In this document: piece after piece, positions 8,107 to 15,933 of the stretch
How positions within the stretch are numbered: the stretch's first letter is position 1
How the letters are laid out: every line of letters starts with the position of its first letter
Assembly (NCBI RefSeq): GCF_052078665.1
Contig: NZ_JBQJIK010000041.1
Coordinates: forward strand, 1 to 64,000
Direction of reading: 5' to 3'
From: Inquilinus sp052078665
GTDB lineage: Bacteria > Pseudomonadota > Alphaproteobacteria > DSM-16000 > Inquilinaceae
DNA length: 64,000 nt
Translations under genes and position numbers: made by a program
The notes under the pieces: model-generated
Databases searched by the model: none
Told to the model about the DNA's origin: nothing
What the model saw: only the letters and a program-made list of their open reading frames with translations

Positions 8107-8748
8107 TCAGCGGGCTGCCCGCGCCTTGCCGCCATAGCCACCGAGGAAGGCGGCGACCGCGGCCTCGGCATAGTGCTCCAGCTCGGCCGGGGTGCTGCTG
8201 CTCTCGTCGTCACCGCTGAACATCGCCCGGTTGACCGGGATCCACAGCAGCAGCCCGACGAAATGCTGGGCGGCCAGCATCGGATCGTCCAGCCGCAGCC
8301 GCCCGGCCTCGGCCAGGGCCTGGAAGCGGGAGGCCAGCGTCGCCAGCACCCGGCCGAAGCCGCGCTCGTACCAGGCGCGGCCGAGATGCGGCAGCCGGTC
8401 GGCATTGGCGATCACCAGCCGGCGCAGGCGCAGCAGATGCGGCCGCATCAGGGCTGCCATGAACCGGCGCGCCAGCGCCCCAAGGGCCCGGTCGAGGTCC
8501 TCGGTGCCGTCGAGGCTGCCGCTCACCAGCCGCACCAGCTCGTCGATCTCGTCGGTGGTGGCCAGCACGATCTCGGCGAACAGCTGCTCCTTGTCGCCGA
8601 AATTCTTGTAGACGGTCTGCTTGGACACGGCGGCCAGCGCCGCGATCTCGTCGACCGTGGCGCCGAGATAGCCCTTGGCCAGGAACACCTGGGTGGCGGC
8701 CGCCATGATCGCCTTGCGCTTGCGGGCGGACCGGCCTTCCTCTTCCAT
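8107..8748 (-). CDS. TetR/AcrR-family transcriptional regulator
   Basis: A 213-residue repressor. The N-terminal helix-turn-helix (FLAKGYLGATVDEIAALAAVSKQTVYKNFGDKE, shown only in part here as ATVDEIA and SKQTVYKNF) spans about residues 22-55. The C-terminal ligand-binding part is of the common TetR_C type with no recognisable ligand. It is divergent from the VOC gene. The intergenic region carries two identical-geometry inverted repeats, its likely operators, so it probably represses itself and the VOC gene. Confidence 0.88.
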   Translation of the reverse strand: MEEEGRSARKRKAIMAAATQVFLAKGYLGATVDEIAALAAVSKQTVYKNFGDKEQLFAEIVLATTDEIDELVRLVSGSLDGTEDLDRALGALARRFMAALMRPHLLRLRRLVIANADRLPHLGRAWYERGFGRVLATLASRFQALAEAGRLRLDDPMLAAQHFVGLLLWIPVNRAMFSGDDESSSTPAELEHYAEAAVAAFLGGYGGKARAAR

Positions 8749-8767
8749 CGCGTCGTCGCTCCAGAAT

Positions 8768-8814
8768 GGTACTGGACGGACCAGTACCCGATTTGGTACT
8801 AGACCGATCAGTAC
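8768..8814. promoter_or_regulatory. tandem TetR operators
   Basis: GGTACTGG (8768-8775), ACGGA, CCAGTACC (8781-8788) is a perfect 8-bp-arm dyad. A second copy, GTACT-N9-AGTAC (8796-8814), has the same geometry exactly 27 bp downstream. Both sit just upstream of the TetR start at 8748, in the divergent gap with the VOC gene. Confidence 0.8.
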
Positions 8815-8922
8815 TAGCTACGGACCGCAGGCCACGGCGATCAAGATCAATCTTGATGGCGCTGCCGATCTCTTGCGGCCCCGGATCGCCCTCAGAGCGA
8901 CTTCACACAGCAAGGGGAGGAT

Positions 8923-9327
8923 ATGTCGGTGACCAGCCAGACCGTGCCGCCTGCCGGCGGCGTCGTTCCGCACATCAATGTCGAGGGCGCCGGCGACGCC
9001 TCGGCCTTCTACCAGAAGGCTTTCGGCGCCCGGGAGCTCTCCCGCGCGCCGGCCCAGGACGGCAAGCGGCTGATGCATTGCCATCTCGTGCTCAACGGCG
9101 GGTCGCTGATGCTCAGCGACACCTTCCCGGAATTCGGCGTCGTCGGCCAGCCTTCGACCAGCCACACCCTGCATCTCGACGTCGACGACGTGGATGCCTG
9201 GTGGAGCCGCGCCGTCGCCGCCGGCGCCACCGTGACCCTGGCGCTGGAGCAGCAGTTCTGGGGCGCCCGCTACGGCAAGCTGCGCGACCCGTTCGGCGTC
9301 AACTGGTCGCTGTCGCCGAAGGCCTGA
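8923..9327 (+). CDS. VOC-family (glyoxalase/bleomycin-resistance, PhnB-like) protein
   Basis: A 134-residue single-domain vicinal-oxygen-chelate protein of the PhnB-like type: VVPHINVEGAGDASAFYQKAFGA at the start (quoted in short: FYQKAFGA) and DPFGVNWSLS at the end. Such proteins bind a metal or small ligand; the reaction is not predictable here. A strong site, AGGGGAGG, precedes the ATG. Its position opposite the TetR gene, with two operator sites between, suggests it is the regulated target. Confidence 0.85.
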   Translation: MSVTSQTVPPAGGVVPHINVEGAGDASAFYQKAFGARELSRAPAQDGKRLMHCHLVLNGGSLMLSDTFPEFGVVGQPSTSHTLHLDVDDVDAWWSRAVAAGATVTLALEQQFWGARYGKLRDPFGVNWSLSPKA

Positions 9328-9418
9328 CGGCGGGCAGTCCGGTCTTCACCGTCCAGCACTTCCGGCTCTATCCTGGGCGCCTGGCCGATTGACGGTTCCA
9401 GCAGAAGGTCCCTTCGGC

Positions 9419-9859
9419 ATGAAGTTCCGGACCATCCTCCTGCAGGCGGGCAAGACCGCGACGGGCATCGAGGTGCCCGCGGACATCGTCGAGCGGCTCG
9501 GCGCGGGCAAGCGCCCGCCGGTCCGGGTCGCGATCAACGGCCATACCTACCGCAGCACCGTGGCGGTGATGGGCGGCCAGTTCCTGGTCCCGGTCAGCGC
9601 CGAGAACCGCGAGAAGGCCGGCGTCGCCGGCGGCGAGGAGATCGAGGTCGATCTCAAGCTCGACACCGAGGCGCGCGACGTGGTGGTCCCGCCCGACCTC
9701 GCCGAGGCCCTGGGCGGTAACGCCGCGGCCCGGCAGCGCTTCGAGGCGCTGTCCTACAGCCGGCGGAAGGCGCTGGTCACCGTGATCGAGGGGGCGAAGA
9801 CGGAGGAGACCCGGCAGCGTCGCCTCGGCAAGACGATCGACGACCTGCTGGCAGGCTGA
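9419..9859 (+). CDS. DUF1905 / YdeI (OmpD-associated) family protein
   Basis: A 146-residue protein. The N-terminal half is the small beta-barrel DUF1905 (MKFRTILLQAGKTATGIEVP, then PPVRVAINGHTYRSTVAVMGG in the sequence). The C-terminal half is the YdeI-like helical tail (LSYSRRKALVTVIEGAKTEETRQRR, part shown). The function of the family is not established. The ATG at 9419 is preferred over an upstream TTG because the domain begins exactly there and GAAGG lies upstream. It may share a transcript with the DUF1989 gene 17 bases downstream. Confidence 0.85.
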   Translation: MKFRTILLQAGKTATGIEVPADIVERLGAGKRPPVRVAINGHTYRSTVAVMGGQFLVPVSAENREKAGVAGGEEIEVDLKLDTEARDVVVPPDLAEALGGNAAARQRFEALSYSRRKALVTVIEGAKTEETRQRRLGKTIDDLLAG

Positions 9860-9876
9860 GCGAAGGGAGGCAGGGG

Positions 9877-10464
9877 ATGGCGGAGCAAACGGTTCCAGCG
9901 GCCGGCGGCGTCGGGCTGCGGCTGCAGCGCGGCGAGCGGCTGCGGATCATCGACCCGGTGGGCGGGCAGACGGGCGACCTCATGGCCTATGCCGCGGACG
10001 GCAGCGAGCGCCTGTCGAACGGCCGCAGCTTCGACTATGGCGGCAAGATCTATCTCTCGACCGGCGACGTGCTGTGGTCCGATCGCAGCAGCCCGATGCT
10101 GACCATCGTCGCCGACGAGGTCGGCCGGCACGACTTCCTCTACGCGCCCTGCAGCCTCGAGATGTACCGGATGCAGTACGGCGCGACGGGTTACCATCCG
10201 AACTGCCACGACAACCTGTGCGCCGCGCTGCGCGGGCTGGGGGTCGAGCCGGATCCGCTGCCGACCGCCTTCAACCTGTTCATGAATGTCGAGGTCGCGG
10301 CCGACGGCAGGCTGGTGATCGCGGCGCCCCGGTCCCGCGCCGGCGACGCGATCGTGCTGCGCGCCGAGATGGACTTGGCGGTCGCGCTGTCCTCCTGCCC
10401 GGCGTCGACCTGCAACGGCGGCGCGCCGCCACGGCCGCTCGCCTTTGAAATCCTGGCGGACTGA
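9877..10464 (+). CDS. DUF1989 (urea carboxylase-associated) family protein
   Basis: A 195-residue cytoplasmic protein. Motifs typical of DUF1989 are visible: GQTGDLMAY, NGRSFDYGGKIYLSTGDVLWS, the cysteine/histidine segment YHPNCHDNLCAAL, and CPASTCNGG near the end. The conserved Cys/His positions suggest metal binding. Homologues occur beside urea carboxylase/allophanate hydrolase genes, but none are present here, so its role is open. A strong GGGAGG precedes the ATG. Confidence 0.85.
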   Translation: MAEQTVPAAGGVGLRLQRGERLRIIDPVGGQTGDLMAYAADGSERLSNGRSFDYGGKIYLSTGDVLWSDRSSPMLTIVADEVGRHDFLYAPCSLEMYRMQYGATGYHPNCHDNLCAALRGLGVEPDPLPTAFNLFMNVEVAADGRLVIAAPRSRAGDAIVLRAEMDLAVALSSCPASTCNGGAPPRPLAFEILAD

Positions 10465-10478
10465 CGGCTCTGCGGCGC

Positions 10479-10557
10479 GTGGGAAAAATGCCCATCAAGG
10501 CGATTTCATTTGACGTGGGCAGAAATCCCACGGATTGATCGTGGGACAAATTCCCAC
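10479..10557. promoter_or_regulatory. three GTGGG-N7-CCCAY inverted repeats upstream of a glycosyltransferase
   Basis: Three dyads have the same 7-base spacer: GTGGG/CCCAT at 10479-10495, GTGGG/CCCAC at 10515-10531, and GTGGG/CCCAC at 10541-10557. The region is clearly A/T-richer than its surroundings. The last copy ends 17 bases before the glycosyltransferase ATG. This is a probable binding-site cluster for one unidentified regulator. Confidence 0.65.
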
Positions 10558-10573
10558 GAGCCAGGATCCTGCC

Positions 10574-12127
10574 ATGCGACCGCCCGAACCGACCGTCACC
10601 CGCAGGGCCCTGCCACGGGGACTCGAACCGGCGCTGATGGGTAGTCAGCCGGTGATCTATTTCGACGTCAGCGACGTGGTGGAATTCGTGCGCTCGAACA
10701 CCAGGCTGAGCGGCATTCAGCGGGTATCCCTGGAAATCGTCAAATATCTATCGGAGCACCGCGGCGATCACGATCTGCGCCTGATCTGCTATCACCCGAC
10801 CCTGAAGCGGATGGTCTGGTTTTCAGCGAAGCCGTTCAGCAGAAACTACAGTTTTGACCATTCCGGATTCTGCAGGTATTTCGGCATCGTTCCTCGAAGG
10901 GAAGGGACCATCAGGATCAAGGAGTACCTGAAGAAGCGTTACCGGAGCTCCGCGAAACGCCTGTTTCACGGCGTGCGGCTGCGCCTCCGCAACATGCTCG
11001 ACGGCGGGCACACATTCGCGCGGCACAAGCTGGTGACGAGACGGTCGCGCCGGCTCAAGCCGAAGAATGCCTTCGATGTCTGCTTCGCCAAGGGCGATCG
11101 CGTCTTCATATCCGGGGCGACCTGGGGCGGCCTGTTCCAGCCCTATATGGACGCGCTCGAGGATGCGAAGCGGCGCCTGGGCATCGAGGTGTCCCTGCTC
11201 GTGCACGACTTGATCCCGCTGATCGCGCCCGAGCATGTGGTGAACGACGTGCCGGAACAGTTCTCGGACTGGCTCGGGCGGATGTGCCGCTTCGTCGACC
11301 TGTTCCTGGTGAACTCCGAGTCGACGGGGCGGGATCTCGACCGCTTCATGCGGGCGCATGCCGCGCAGGTCGTGCCGGTCCGGGTCGTGCCGCTGGCCCA
11401 TGAATTCCTGCTGCCGGACGACCCTGGCGGCAGCCGGCGGCAGGCCTCGGCCAGGTTCCTCGATCCGCAACGGCACAGCTTCGGCGAGCGTCGGATCCGG
11501 TGCGAGGTCCTGAATGCCGCCCTGCTGCCCTATGTCCTGGTCGTCGGCACGATCGAATCCCGGAAGAATGTCTGGACGATCGCCATCGTCTGGCAGGAGA
11601 TCTACCGGCGCCTCGGCCTCGACACGCCGCGGCTGGTCTTCGCCGGCAAGCAGGGCTGGGCGAAGCAGGCCTTCGACGATTTCCTGCTGGGCACCGGCCA
11701 TCTCGACGGCTACATCCGGATCGTCGACCGGCCGGACGATGCCGAACTGGCCTATCTCTACCGCCGCTGCCTGTTCTCGGTCTCGGCCAGCTATTACGAG
11801 GGCTGGGGGCTGCCGATCGGCGAAGGCCTGTGGTTCGGGCGCCCTGTCGTCGCCTCGAATGTCAGCGCGATGCCGGAGGTCGGCGGGTCGCTGGTGGAGT
11901 ATGTCGATCCCTATGATCCGAAATCGATCCGCGATGCCTGCCTGAAGCTGATCACCGATGACGCGTATCGCGAGGCCATGGCCCGGCGGATTCGCCGCGA
12001 GGATCTGCGCCGGTGGTCCGATGTGGCGGAGGGGATCTGGCAGGCGCTGACCGCGCCGGCCGGGACGAAGCCGGAGGTGAAGGCCGTGCCGGCCAGGGCG
12101 ACGGATGCGCTCGCCCTCGCGGGCTGA
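10574..12127 (+). CDS. glycosyltransferase family 1/4 (GT-B fold)
   Basis: A 517-residue probable sugar transferase. The C-terminal half carries the Glycos_transf_1 signature: LVVGTIESRKN, a long Rossmann section, then SASYYEGWGLPIGEGLWFGRPVVASNVSAMPE (the EX7E acid pair). The N-terminal half is less typical, basic and A/T-richer. No membrane helix or signal is obvious, so it is likely cytoplasmic/peripheral. No polysaccharide genes adjoin it. The ATG at 10574 has AGGA upstream; a start at the MGSQPVIYF methionine is possible. Three repeated dyads upstream suggest tight regulation. Donor and acceptor are unknown. Confidence 0.85.
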   Translation: MRPPEPTVTRRALPRGLEPALMGSQPVIYFDVSDVVEFVRSNTRLSGIQRVSLEIVKYLSEHRGDHDLRLICYHPTLKRMVWFSAKPFSRNYSFDHSGFCRYFGIVPRREGTIRIKEYLKKRYRSSAKRLFHGVRLRLRNMLDGGHTFARHKLVTRRSRRLKPKNAFDVCFAKGDRVFISGATWGGLFQPYMDALEDAKRRLGIEVSLLVHDLIPLIAPEHVVNDVPEQFSDWLGRMCRFVDLFLVNSESTGRDLDRFMRAHAAQVVPVRVVPLAHEFLLPDDPGGSRRQASARFLDPQRHSFGERRIRCEVLNAALLPYVLVVGTIESRKNVWTIAIVWQEIYRRLGLDTPRLVFAGKQGWAKQAFDDFLLGTGHLDGYIRIVDRPDDAELAYLYRRCLFSVSASYYEGWGLPIGEGLWFGRPVVASNVSAMPEVGGSLVEYVDPYDPKSIRDACLKLITDDAYREAMARRIRREDLRRWSDVAEGIWQALTAPAGTKPEVKAVPARATDALALAG

Positions 12128-12135
12128 GGCCCGGC

Positions 12136-12837
12136 TCAGAGCAGCCCCAGGCTCCGGAAGCTGGAATGGCCCTTGCGGCCGACGATGACATGGTCGTGCA
12201 GAGTCACGCCGACCGTCTCCAGCGCCCGCGCCACCGCCTTGGTCATCTCGATGTCGGCGCGCGACGGGGTCGGGTCGCCGGAAGGGTGGTTGTGGACTAA
12301 AATCAACGCGCTGGCGCCCAGCTCCAGCGCCCGCCGCGCCACCTCGCGCGGATAGACCGGCGCCTGGTCGACCGTGCCCTGGGCCGAGGCGTCGTCGGCC
12401 AGCAGCGCGTTCTTGCGGTCGAGATAGAGGATCCGCACCTGCTCGGTGCCGCCGAACTTCATGGCGACGCCGAGATAGTCCAGCAGCGCCTGCCAGGAGC
12501 CGAGGACGGGGCGGTCGACCACCTGCTCCTTCAGCAGCCGCTCGGCCGCGGCCTGCACCACCTTCAGCAGGGCGACGCTGATGTCGCTCAGGCCGCCGCG
12601 CTGGGCCAGCTGGGTCGGCGTCGCCGCCAGCACCGCGCCCAGGCTGCCGAAGGTGGCGATCAACTGCTTGGCCAGGGGCTTGGTGTCGCGCCGCGGAATC
12701 GCTGAGAACAGCAGCAGTTCGAGAATCTCATGGTCGGCCAGCGCCCCCGCACCGGCGGTGAGGAAGCGCTGCCGCAGCCGGTCGCGATGGCCGCTGTAAT
12801 GGGGAGCGGGCTCCGTCGCATCCGGCGCTTCGGTCAC
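12136..12837 (-). CDS. radC: RadC-family JAB/MPN+ domain protein
   Basis: A 233-residue protein. A helix-hairpin-helix-like N-terminal domain (HYSGHRDRLRQRF ... DHEILELLLF) precedes the JAB metalloprotease-like domain with HNHPSGDPTPSRAD near the C-terminus, the zinc-binding motif of the family. Historically called a DNA-repair protein; its biochemical role is unresolved. A GTG start follows a GGGGGCG stretch. It lies 11 bases after map on the same strand, so the two form an operon. It converges on the glycosyltransferase gene. Confidence 0.93.
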   Translation of the reverse strand: MTEAPDATEPAPHYSGHRDRLRQRFLTAGAGALADHEILELLLFSAIPRRDTKPLAKQLIATFGSLGAVLAATPTQLAQRGGLSDISVALLKVVQAAAERLLKEQVVDRPVLGSWQALLDYLGVAMKFGGTEQVRILYLDRKNALLADDASAQGTVDQAPVYPREVARRALELGASALILVHNHPSGDPTPSRADIEMTKAVARALETVGVTLHDHVIVGRKGHSSFRSLGLL

Positions 12838-12848
12838 GGCGCCCCCGA

Positions 12849-13697
12849 CTACGAAAGGGTATAAGGCGGCTGGGTGTGGCCGGCGGGGGACAGGGTGAAG
12901 ATCTCGACCCCGTCCTTGGTGACGCCGACCGTATGCTCGAACTGGGCCGACAGGCTGCGGTCGCGGGTCACCGCGGTCCAGCCGTCCGACAGGATCTTCA
13001 CCGCCCAGTGGCCGGCATTGATCATCGGCTCGATGGTGAAGATCATGCCCTCGTGCAGCGCCAGCCCGTCGCCGCGCCGGCCGTAATGCAGGATGCTGGG
13101 CGGGGCGTGGAACACGCGGCCGACGCCGTGGCCGCAGAAGTCGCGCACCACCGAGAAGCGGTGGCCCTCGGCATGGCTCTGGATGGCGTGGCCGATGTCG
13201 CCCAGCGTGGCGCCGGGCTTGACCGCGGCGATGCCGCGCATCATCGACTCATAGGTCACCTCGATCAGCCGCTTGGCCTTGACCGCGACCTTGTCGCCCG
13301 CGACGTACATCCGGCTGCTGTCGCCGTACCAGCCGTCCAGGATCGGGGTGACGTCGATGTTCAGGATGTCGCCGTTCTCCAGCGTCCGGTCGCCCGGGAT
13401 GCCGTGGCAGACGACGTGGTTCAGCGAGATGCAGCTCGATTTCGGATAGCCGCGATAGCCCAGCGTCGCCGGCACCGCGCCGTGGTCGCGCATGAAGCCG
13501 TCGCACAGCCGGTCCAGCTCGTCGGTGGTGACGCCGGGGCGCACATGCGGGGCGATGAAGTCGAGGGTCTCGGCCGCCAGCCGGCCGGCCCGCCGCATCG
13601 CCGCGAACTCGGCCTCGCCATGCAGGGGGATGTGGCCTTCCTCGCGGGTCTGGGGTTCCACCTCGGTCACGCTTTCTATCCTGTCTCGCATTGACAT
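12849..13697 (-). CDS. map: methionine aminopeptidase, type I
   Basis: A 282-residue cytosolic metallo-peptidase that removes N-terminal methionine. The five metal ligands are visible in order: D in NIDVTPILDGWYGD (two Asp), H in GHGVGRVFH, E in FTIEPM and E in SAQFEHT. The substrate-pocket segment SSCISLNHVVCHGIP is intact. It has about 30 residues more at the N-terminus than minimal type Ia enzymes. ATGs at 13697 and 13691 are both possible, with no strong ribosome site. Pairing with radC is common in alphaproteobacteria. Confidence 0.95.
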   Translation of the reverse strand: MSMRDRIESVTEVEPQTREEGHIPLHGEAEFAAMRRAGRLAAETLDFIAPHVRPGVTTDELDRLCDGFMRDHGAVPATLGYRGYPKSSCISLNHVVCHGIPGDRTLENGDILNIDVTPILDGWYGDSSRMYVAGDKVAVKAKRLIEVTYESMMRGIAAVKPGATLGDIGHAIQSHAEGHRFSVVRDFCGHGVGRVFHAPPSILHYGRRGDGLALHEGMIFTIEPMINAGHWAVKILSDGWTAVTRDRSLSAQFEHTVGVTKDGVEIFTLSPAGHTQPPYTLS

Positions 13698-13808
13698 TAG
13701 CCTATAGCACCGCCGCCGCGCGGTCGCCACCCGGCGGCATATGGGGGCGACTCGGCGGAACGCCGAGGGTGGGCGCCGCAGAACCGGCATGCAGGCTGCC
13801 GCGATCGC

Positions 13809-13843
13809 TTGACTCTCATTTATAACCAAACGATCATTTATAA
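13809..13843 (+). promoter_or_regulatory. promoter/operator region of the SDR gene
   Basis: A consensus-like -35, TTGACT (13809-13814), is followed by two direct repeats CATTTATAA (13817-13825 and 13835-13843) 18 bp apart. Between and across them is a near-perfect palindrome AAACGATCATTT (13828-13839). The segment is strikingly A/T-rich. A clean -10 at standard spacing is not seen, so the exact start point is uncertain. Confidence 0.45.
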
Positions 13844-13868
13844 ATTCAACAAGCCGATGGAGGAGACC

Positions 13869-14777
13869 ATGCCGCTGGACGGAAAGGTCGCCCTGATCGC
13901 GGGCGCAACCCGCGGGGGCGGGCGCGGGATCGCGGTGGAGCTGGGGGCCGCCGGCGCCACCGTCTACGTCACCGGGCGCAGCATCCGCGGCCAGCCTTCG
14001 GAATACCAGCGGCCGGAGACGATCGAGGAGACGGCGGAGCTGGTCTCGGCCGCCGGCGGCCGCGGCATCGCCGTGCAGACCGACCATCTGGTGCCGGAGC
14101 AGGTCGAGCGCCTGGTCGCCCGCATCCGGGAGGAGCAGGGGCGGCTCGACATCCTGGTCAACGACCTGTGGGGTGGCGAAAAGCTGATGGAGTGGAACAA
14201 GCCGGTGTGGGAGCACGACCTGCAGAAGGGCCTGCGGCTGCTGCAGCTCGGCGTGCACACCCATCTGATCACCGCGCATTACGCCCTGCCGCTGCTGATC
14301 CAACGCCCGGGCGGCCTGCTGGTCGAGGTCACCGACGGCACGGCGGAATACAACGCCGACCACTACCGCCTGTCGCCCTTCTACGACCTCGCCAAGGTGT
14401 CGGTGAACCGGATGGGCTGGTCCCATGCCCAGGATCTGGCGCCGCACGGCGCCACCTCGGTGTCGCTGACGCCGGGCTGGATGCGGTCGGAGATGATGCT
14501 GGAGGCCTATCGCGTCACCGAGGAGACCTGGCAGGACGCGACGAAGATTCAGCCGCATTTCATCATCTCGGAGACGCCGCGATTCACCGGCCGCGCCGTG
14601 GCGGCGCTGGCGGCCGATCCGGACCGGGCGCGCTGGAACGGCCAGTCCCTGTCCAGCGGCCAGCTGGCCCGGGTCTACGGTTTCACCGACCTCGACGGGT
14701 CGCAGCCCGACGCCTGGCGCTACATCGTCGAGGTGCAGGATCCCGGCAAGCCGGCCGACGCCACCGGCTATCGCTAG
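13869..14777 (+). CDS. short-chain dehydrogenase/reductase
   Basis: A 302-residue NAD(P)-dependent oxidoreductase. The nucleotide-binding motif is GATRGGGRGIAVELG near residue 12, a variant of TGxxxGxG. The catalytic region has DGTAEYNADHYRLSPFYDLAKVSV, where the YxxxK pair is Y-D-L-A-K. The usual serine is replaced by DGT context, as in an atypical SDR branch with long C-terminal tails. The start at 13869 is set by GGAGG five bases upstream; an in-frame ATG at 13857 is possible. The substrate is unknown. It stands alone between map and the CinA-like gene. Confidence 0.85.
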   Translation: MPLDGKVALIAGATRGGGRGIAVELGAAGATVYVTGRSIRGQPSEYQRPETIEETAELVSAAGGRGIAVQTDHLVPEQVERLVARIREEQGRLDILVNDLWGGEKLMEWNKPVWEHDLQKGLRLLQLGVHTHLITAHYALPLLIQRPGGLLVEVTDGTAEYNADHYRLSPFYDLAKVSVNRMGWSHAQDLAPHGATSVSLTPGWMRSEMMLEAYRVTEETWQDATKIQPHFIISETPRFTGRAVAALAADPDRARWNGQSLSSGQLARVYGFTDLDGSQPDAWRYIVEVQDPGKPADATGYR

Positions 14778-14844
14778 CGATTTCCGCCTGTCTCGCGGCG
14801 CGTCCAGGCGATAGCATCGCCGGACTCAAGCCCAGGGCAGGACC

Positions 14845-15615
14845 ATGACCGAGACGCGCATCGTGACCGCCGCCGTTCTGGTGATCGGCGACGAGATCCT
14901 TTCCGGCCGCACCAAGGACGCCAATATGGGCTTCCTGGCCGAGCGGCTGACCGATCTCGGCATCCGCCTGCGCGAGGCGCGGGTGGTGGCGGACGTGCCG
15001 GAGGAGATCGTGGCCGCGGTCAATGCGCTCAGGGCACGCTACGACCACGTCTTCACCACCGGCGGCATCGGCCCGACGCATGACGACATCACCGCCGAAT
15101 GCGTCGCCCGGGCCTTCGGCGTGCCGCTGCTGCGCCACCCCGAGGCGGTGCGGCGGCTGGAGGCGCATTACGAGGCCGGCCAGTTGAACGAGGCGCGGCT
15201 GCGCATGGCCAACGTGCCGGAGGGCGGCACGCTGATCGACAACCCGGTCAGTGCCGCCCCCGGCTTCCGCATCGGCAATGTCCATGTCATGGCCGGGGTG
15301 CCGCGGATCATGCAGGCGATGTTCGACGGCATCGCCCCGACGCTCGCCGGCGGCGACAAGGTGCTCAGCCGCACCGTCACCTGCGACCTGGGCGAAGGGG
15401 TGATCGCCGCCGGGCTCGGCGCCATCGCCGCTGTCCATCCGGAGCTGTCGATCGGCAGCTACCCGTATTTCCGGGCCGGCAGGTTCGGCACCAGCCTGGT
15501 GCTGCGCGGCACCGACGCCGAGCGGTTGTCCTCGGCCACCGAGGCGGTGCGCTCCCTGGTGGTCTCGCTCGGCGGCACCGCCGGGGCGGAGCCGGAGCCG
15601 GAGAAGACTGAGTAG
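14845..15615 (+). CDS. CinA-like molybdopterin-binding domain protein
   Basis: A 256-residue protein of the competence/damage-inducible (CinA N-terminal) family. The MoCF/MogA-like domain covers about residues 8-175 (VLVIGDEILSGRTKDAN, TTGGIGPTHDDIT). The C-terminal part is the short KOW-like piece, and the nicotinamide-mononucleotide deamidase domain of full CinA is absent. This two-part version is common in alphaproteobacteria, with unproven function. Its last 157 bases overlap, on the opposite strand, a candidate small membrane protein. Confidence 0.88.
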   Translation: MTETRIVTAAVLVIGDEILSGRTKDANMGFLAERLTDLGIRLREARVVADVPEEIVAAVNALRARYDHVFTTGGIGPTHDDITAECVARAFGVPLLRHPEAVRRLEAHYEAGQLNEARLRMANVPEGGTLIDNPVSAAPGFRIGNVHVMAGVPRIMQAMFDGIAPTLAGGDKVLSRTVTCDLGEGVIAAGLGAIAAVHPELSIGSYPYFRAGRFGTSLVLRGTDAERLSSATEAVRSLVVSLGGTAGAEPEPEKTE

Positions 15616-15764
15616 GCCAGGCCGATCAGCAGCGCGATGCCGAGCCAGAGGGCGGCGTAGAACAGGCCATGGCCGCCCCAGCCGCCGCGGCGCAGCACGG
15701 CCGGCGCCACCAGGACCAGGGCGGCGACCAGCCAGGCCAGGCGGATCCAGTCGAAATCATCCAT
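15459..15764 (-). CDS. candidate small membrane protein (101 aa)
   Basis: From ATG 15764, the first 65 residues read as a credible two-helix membrane protein: a helix in LAWLVAALVLVAPAVL, a short Arg/Gly loop, then a second helix in FYAALWLGIALLIGLAYSVF. The remaining residues are polar, and they are antisense to the 3' end of the CinA-like gene, so the true 3' end or a recent frameshift is uncertain. No strong ribosome site is seen. The function is unknown. Confidence 0.5.
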   Translation of the reverse strand: MDDFDWIRLAWLVAALVLVAPAVLRRGGWGGHGLFYAALWLGIALLIGLAYSVFSGSGSAPAVPPSETTRERTASVAEDNRSASVPRSTRLVPNLPARKYG

Positions 15765-15848
15765 GCCCGGACAATGGGGACCGATCCGCCTGCCGGCAAG
15801 GCGCATTCGGCTTGCGCGGCGGCCGGGGCCGGGCGATAGAGGCCGGAT

Positions 15849-15933
15849 GCGGACGTGGTGGAACCGGTAGACACAGCAGACTTAAAATCTGCATCCCTCG
15901 GGAGTGCGGGTTCGAGTCCCGCCGTCCGCACCA
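15849..15933 (+). tRNA. tRNA-Leu (anticodon TAA)
   Basis: A class II tRNA with a long variable arm. The acceptor stem GCGGACG (15849-15855) pairs with CGTCCGC (15923-15929), followed by A and an encoded CCA (15931-15933). The anticodon stem is GCAGA/TCTGC with loop CTTAAAA, giving anticodon TAA at 15883-15885. The T-arm GCGGGTTCGAGTCCCGC is intact. Confidence 0.97.

Noticed and set aside
12849..14558. 569-codon version of the methionine aminopeptidase
   Set aside because: The extra N-terminal part is antisense to the SDR gene and unlike any aminopeptidase; the enzyme begins at 13697 or 13691.
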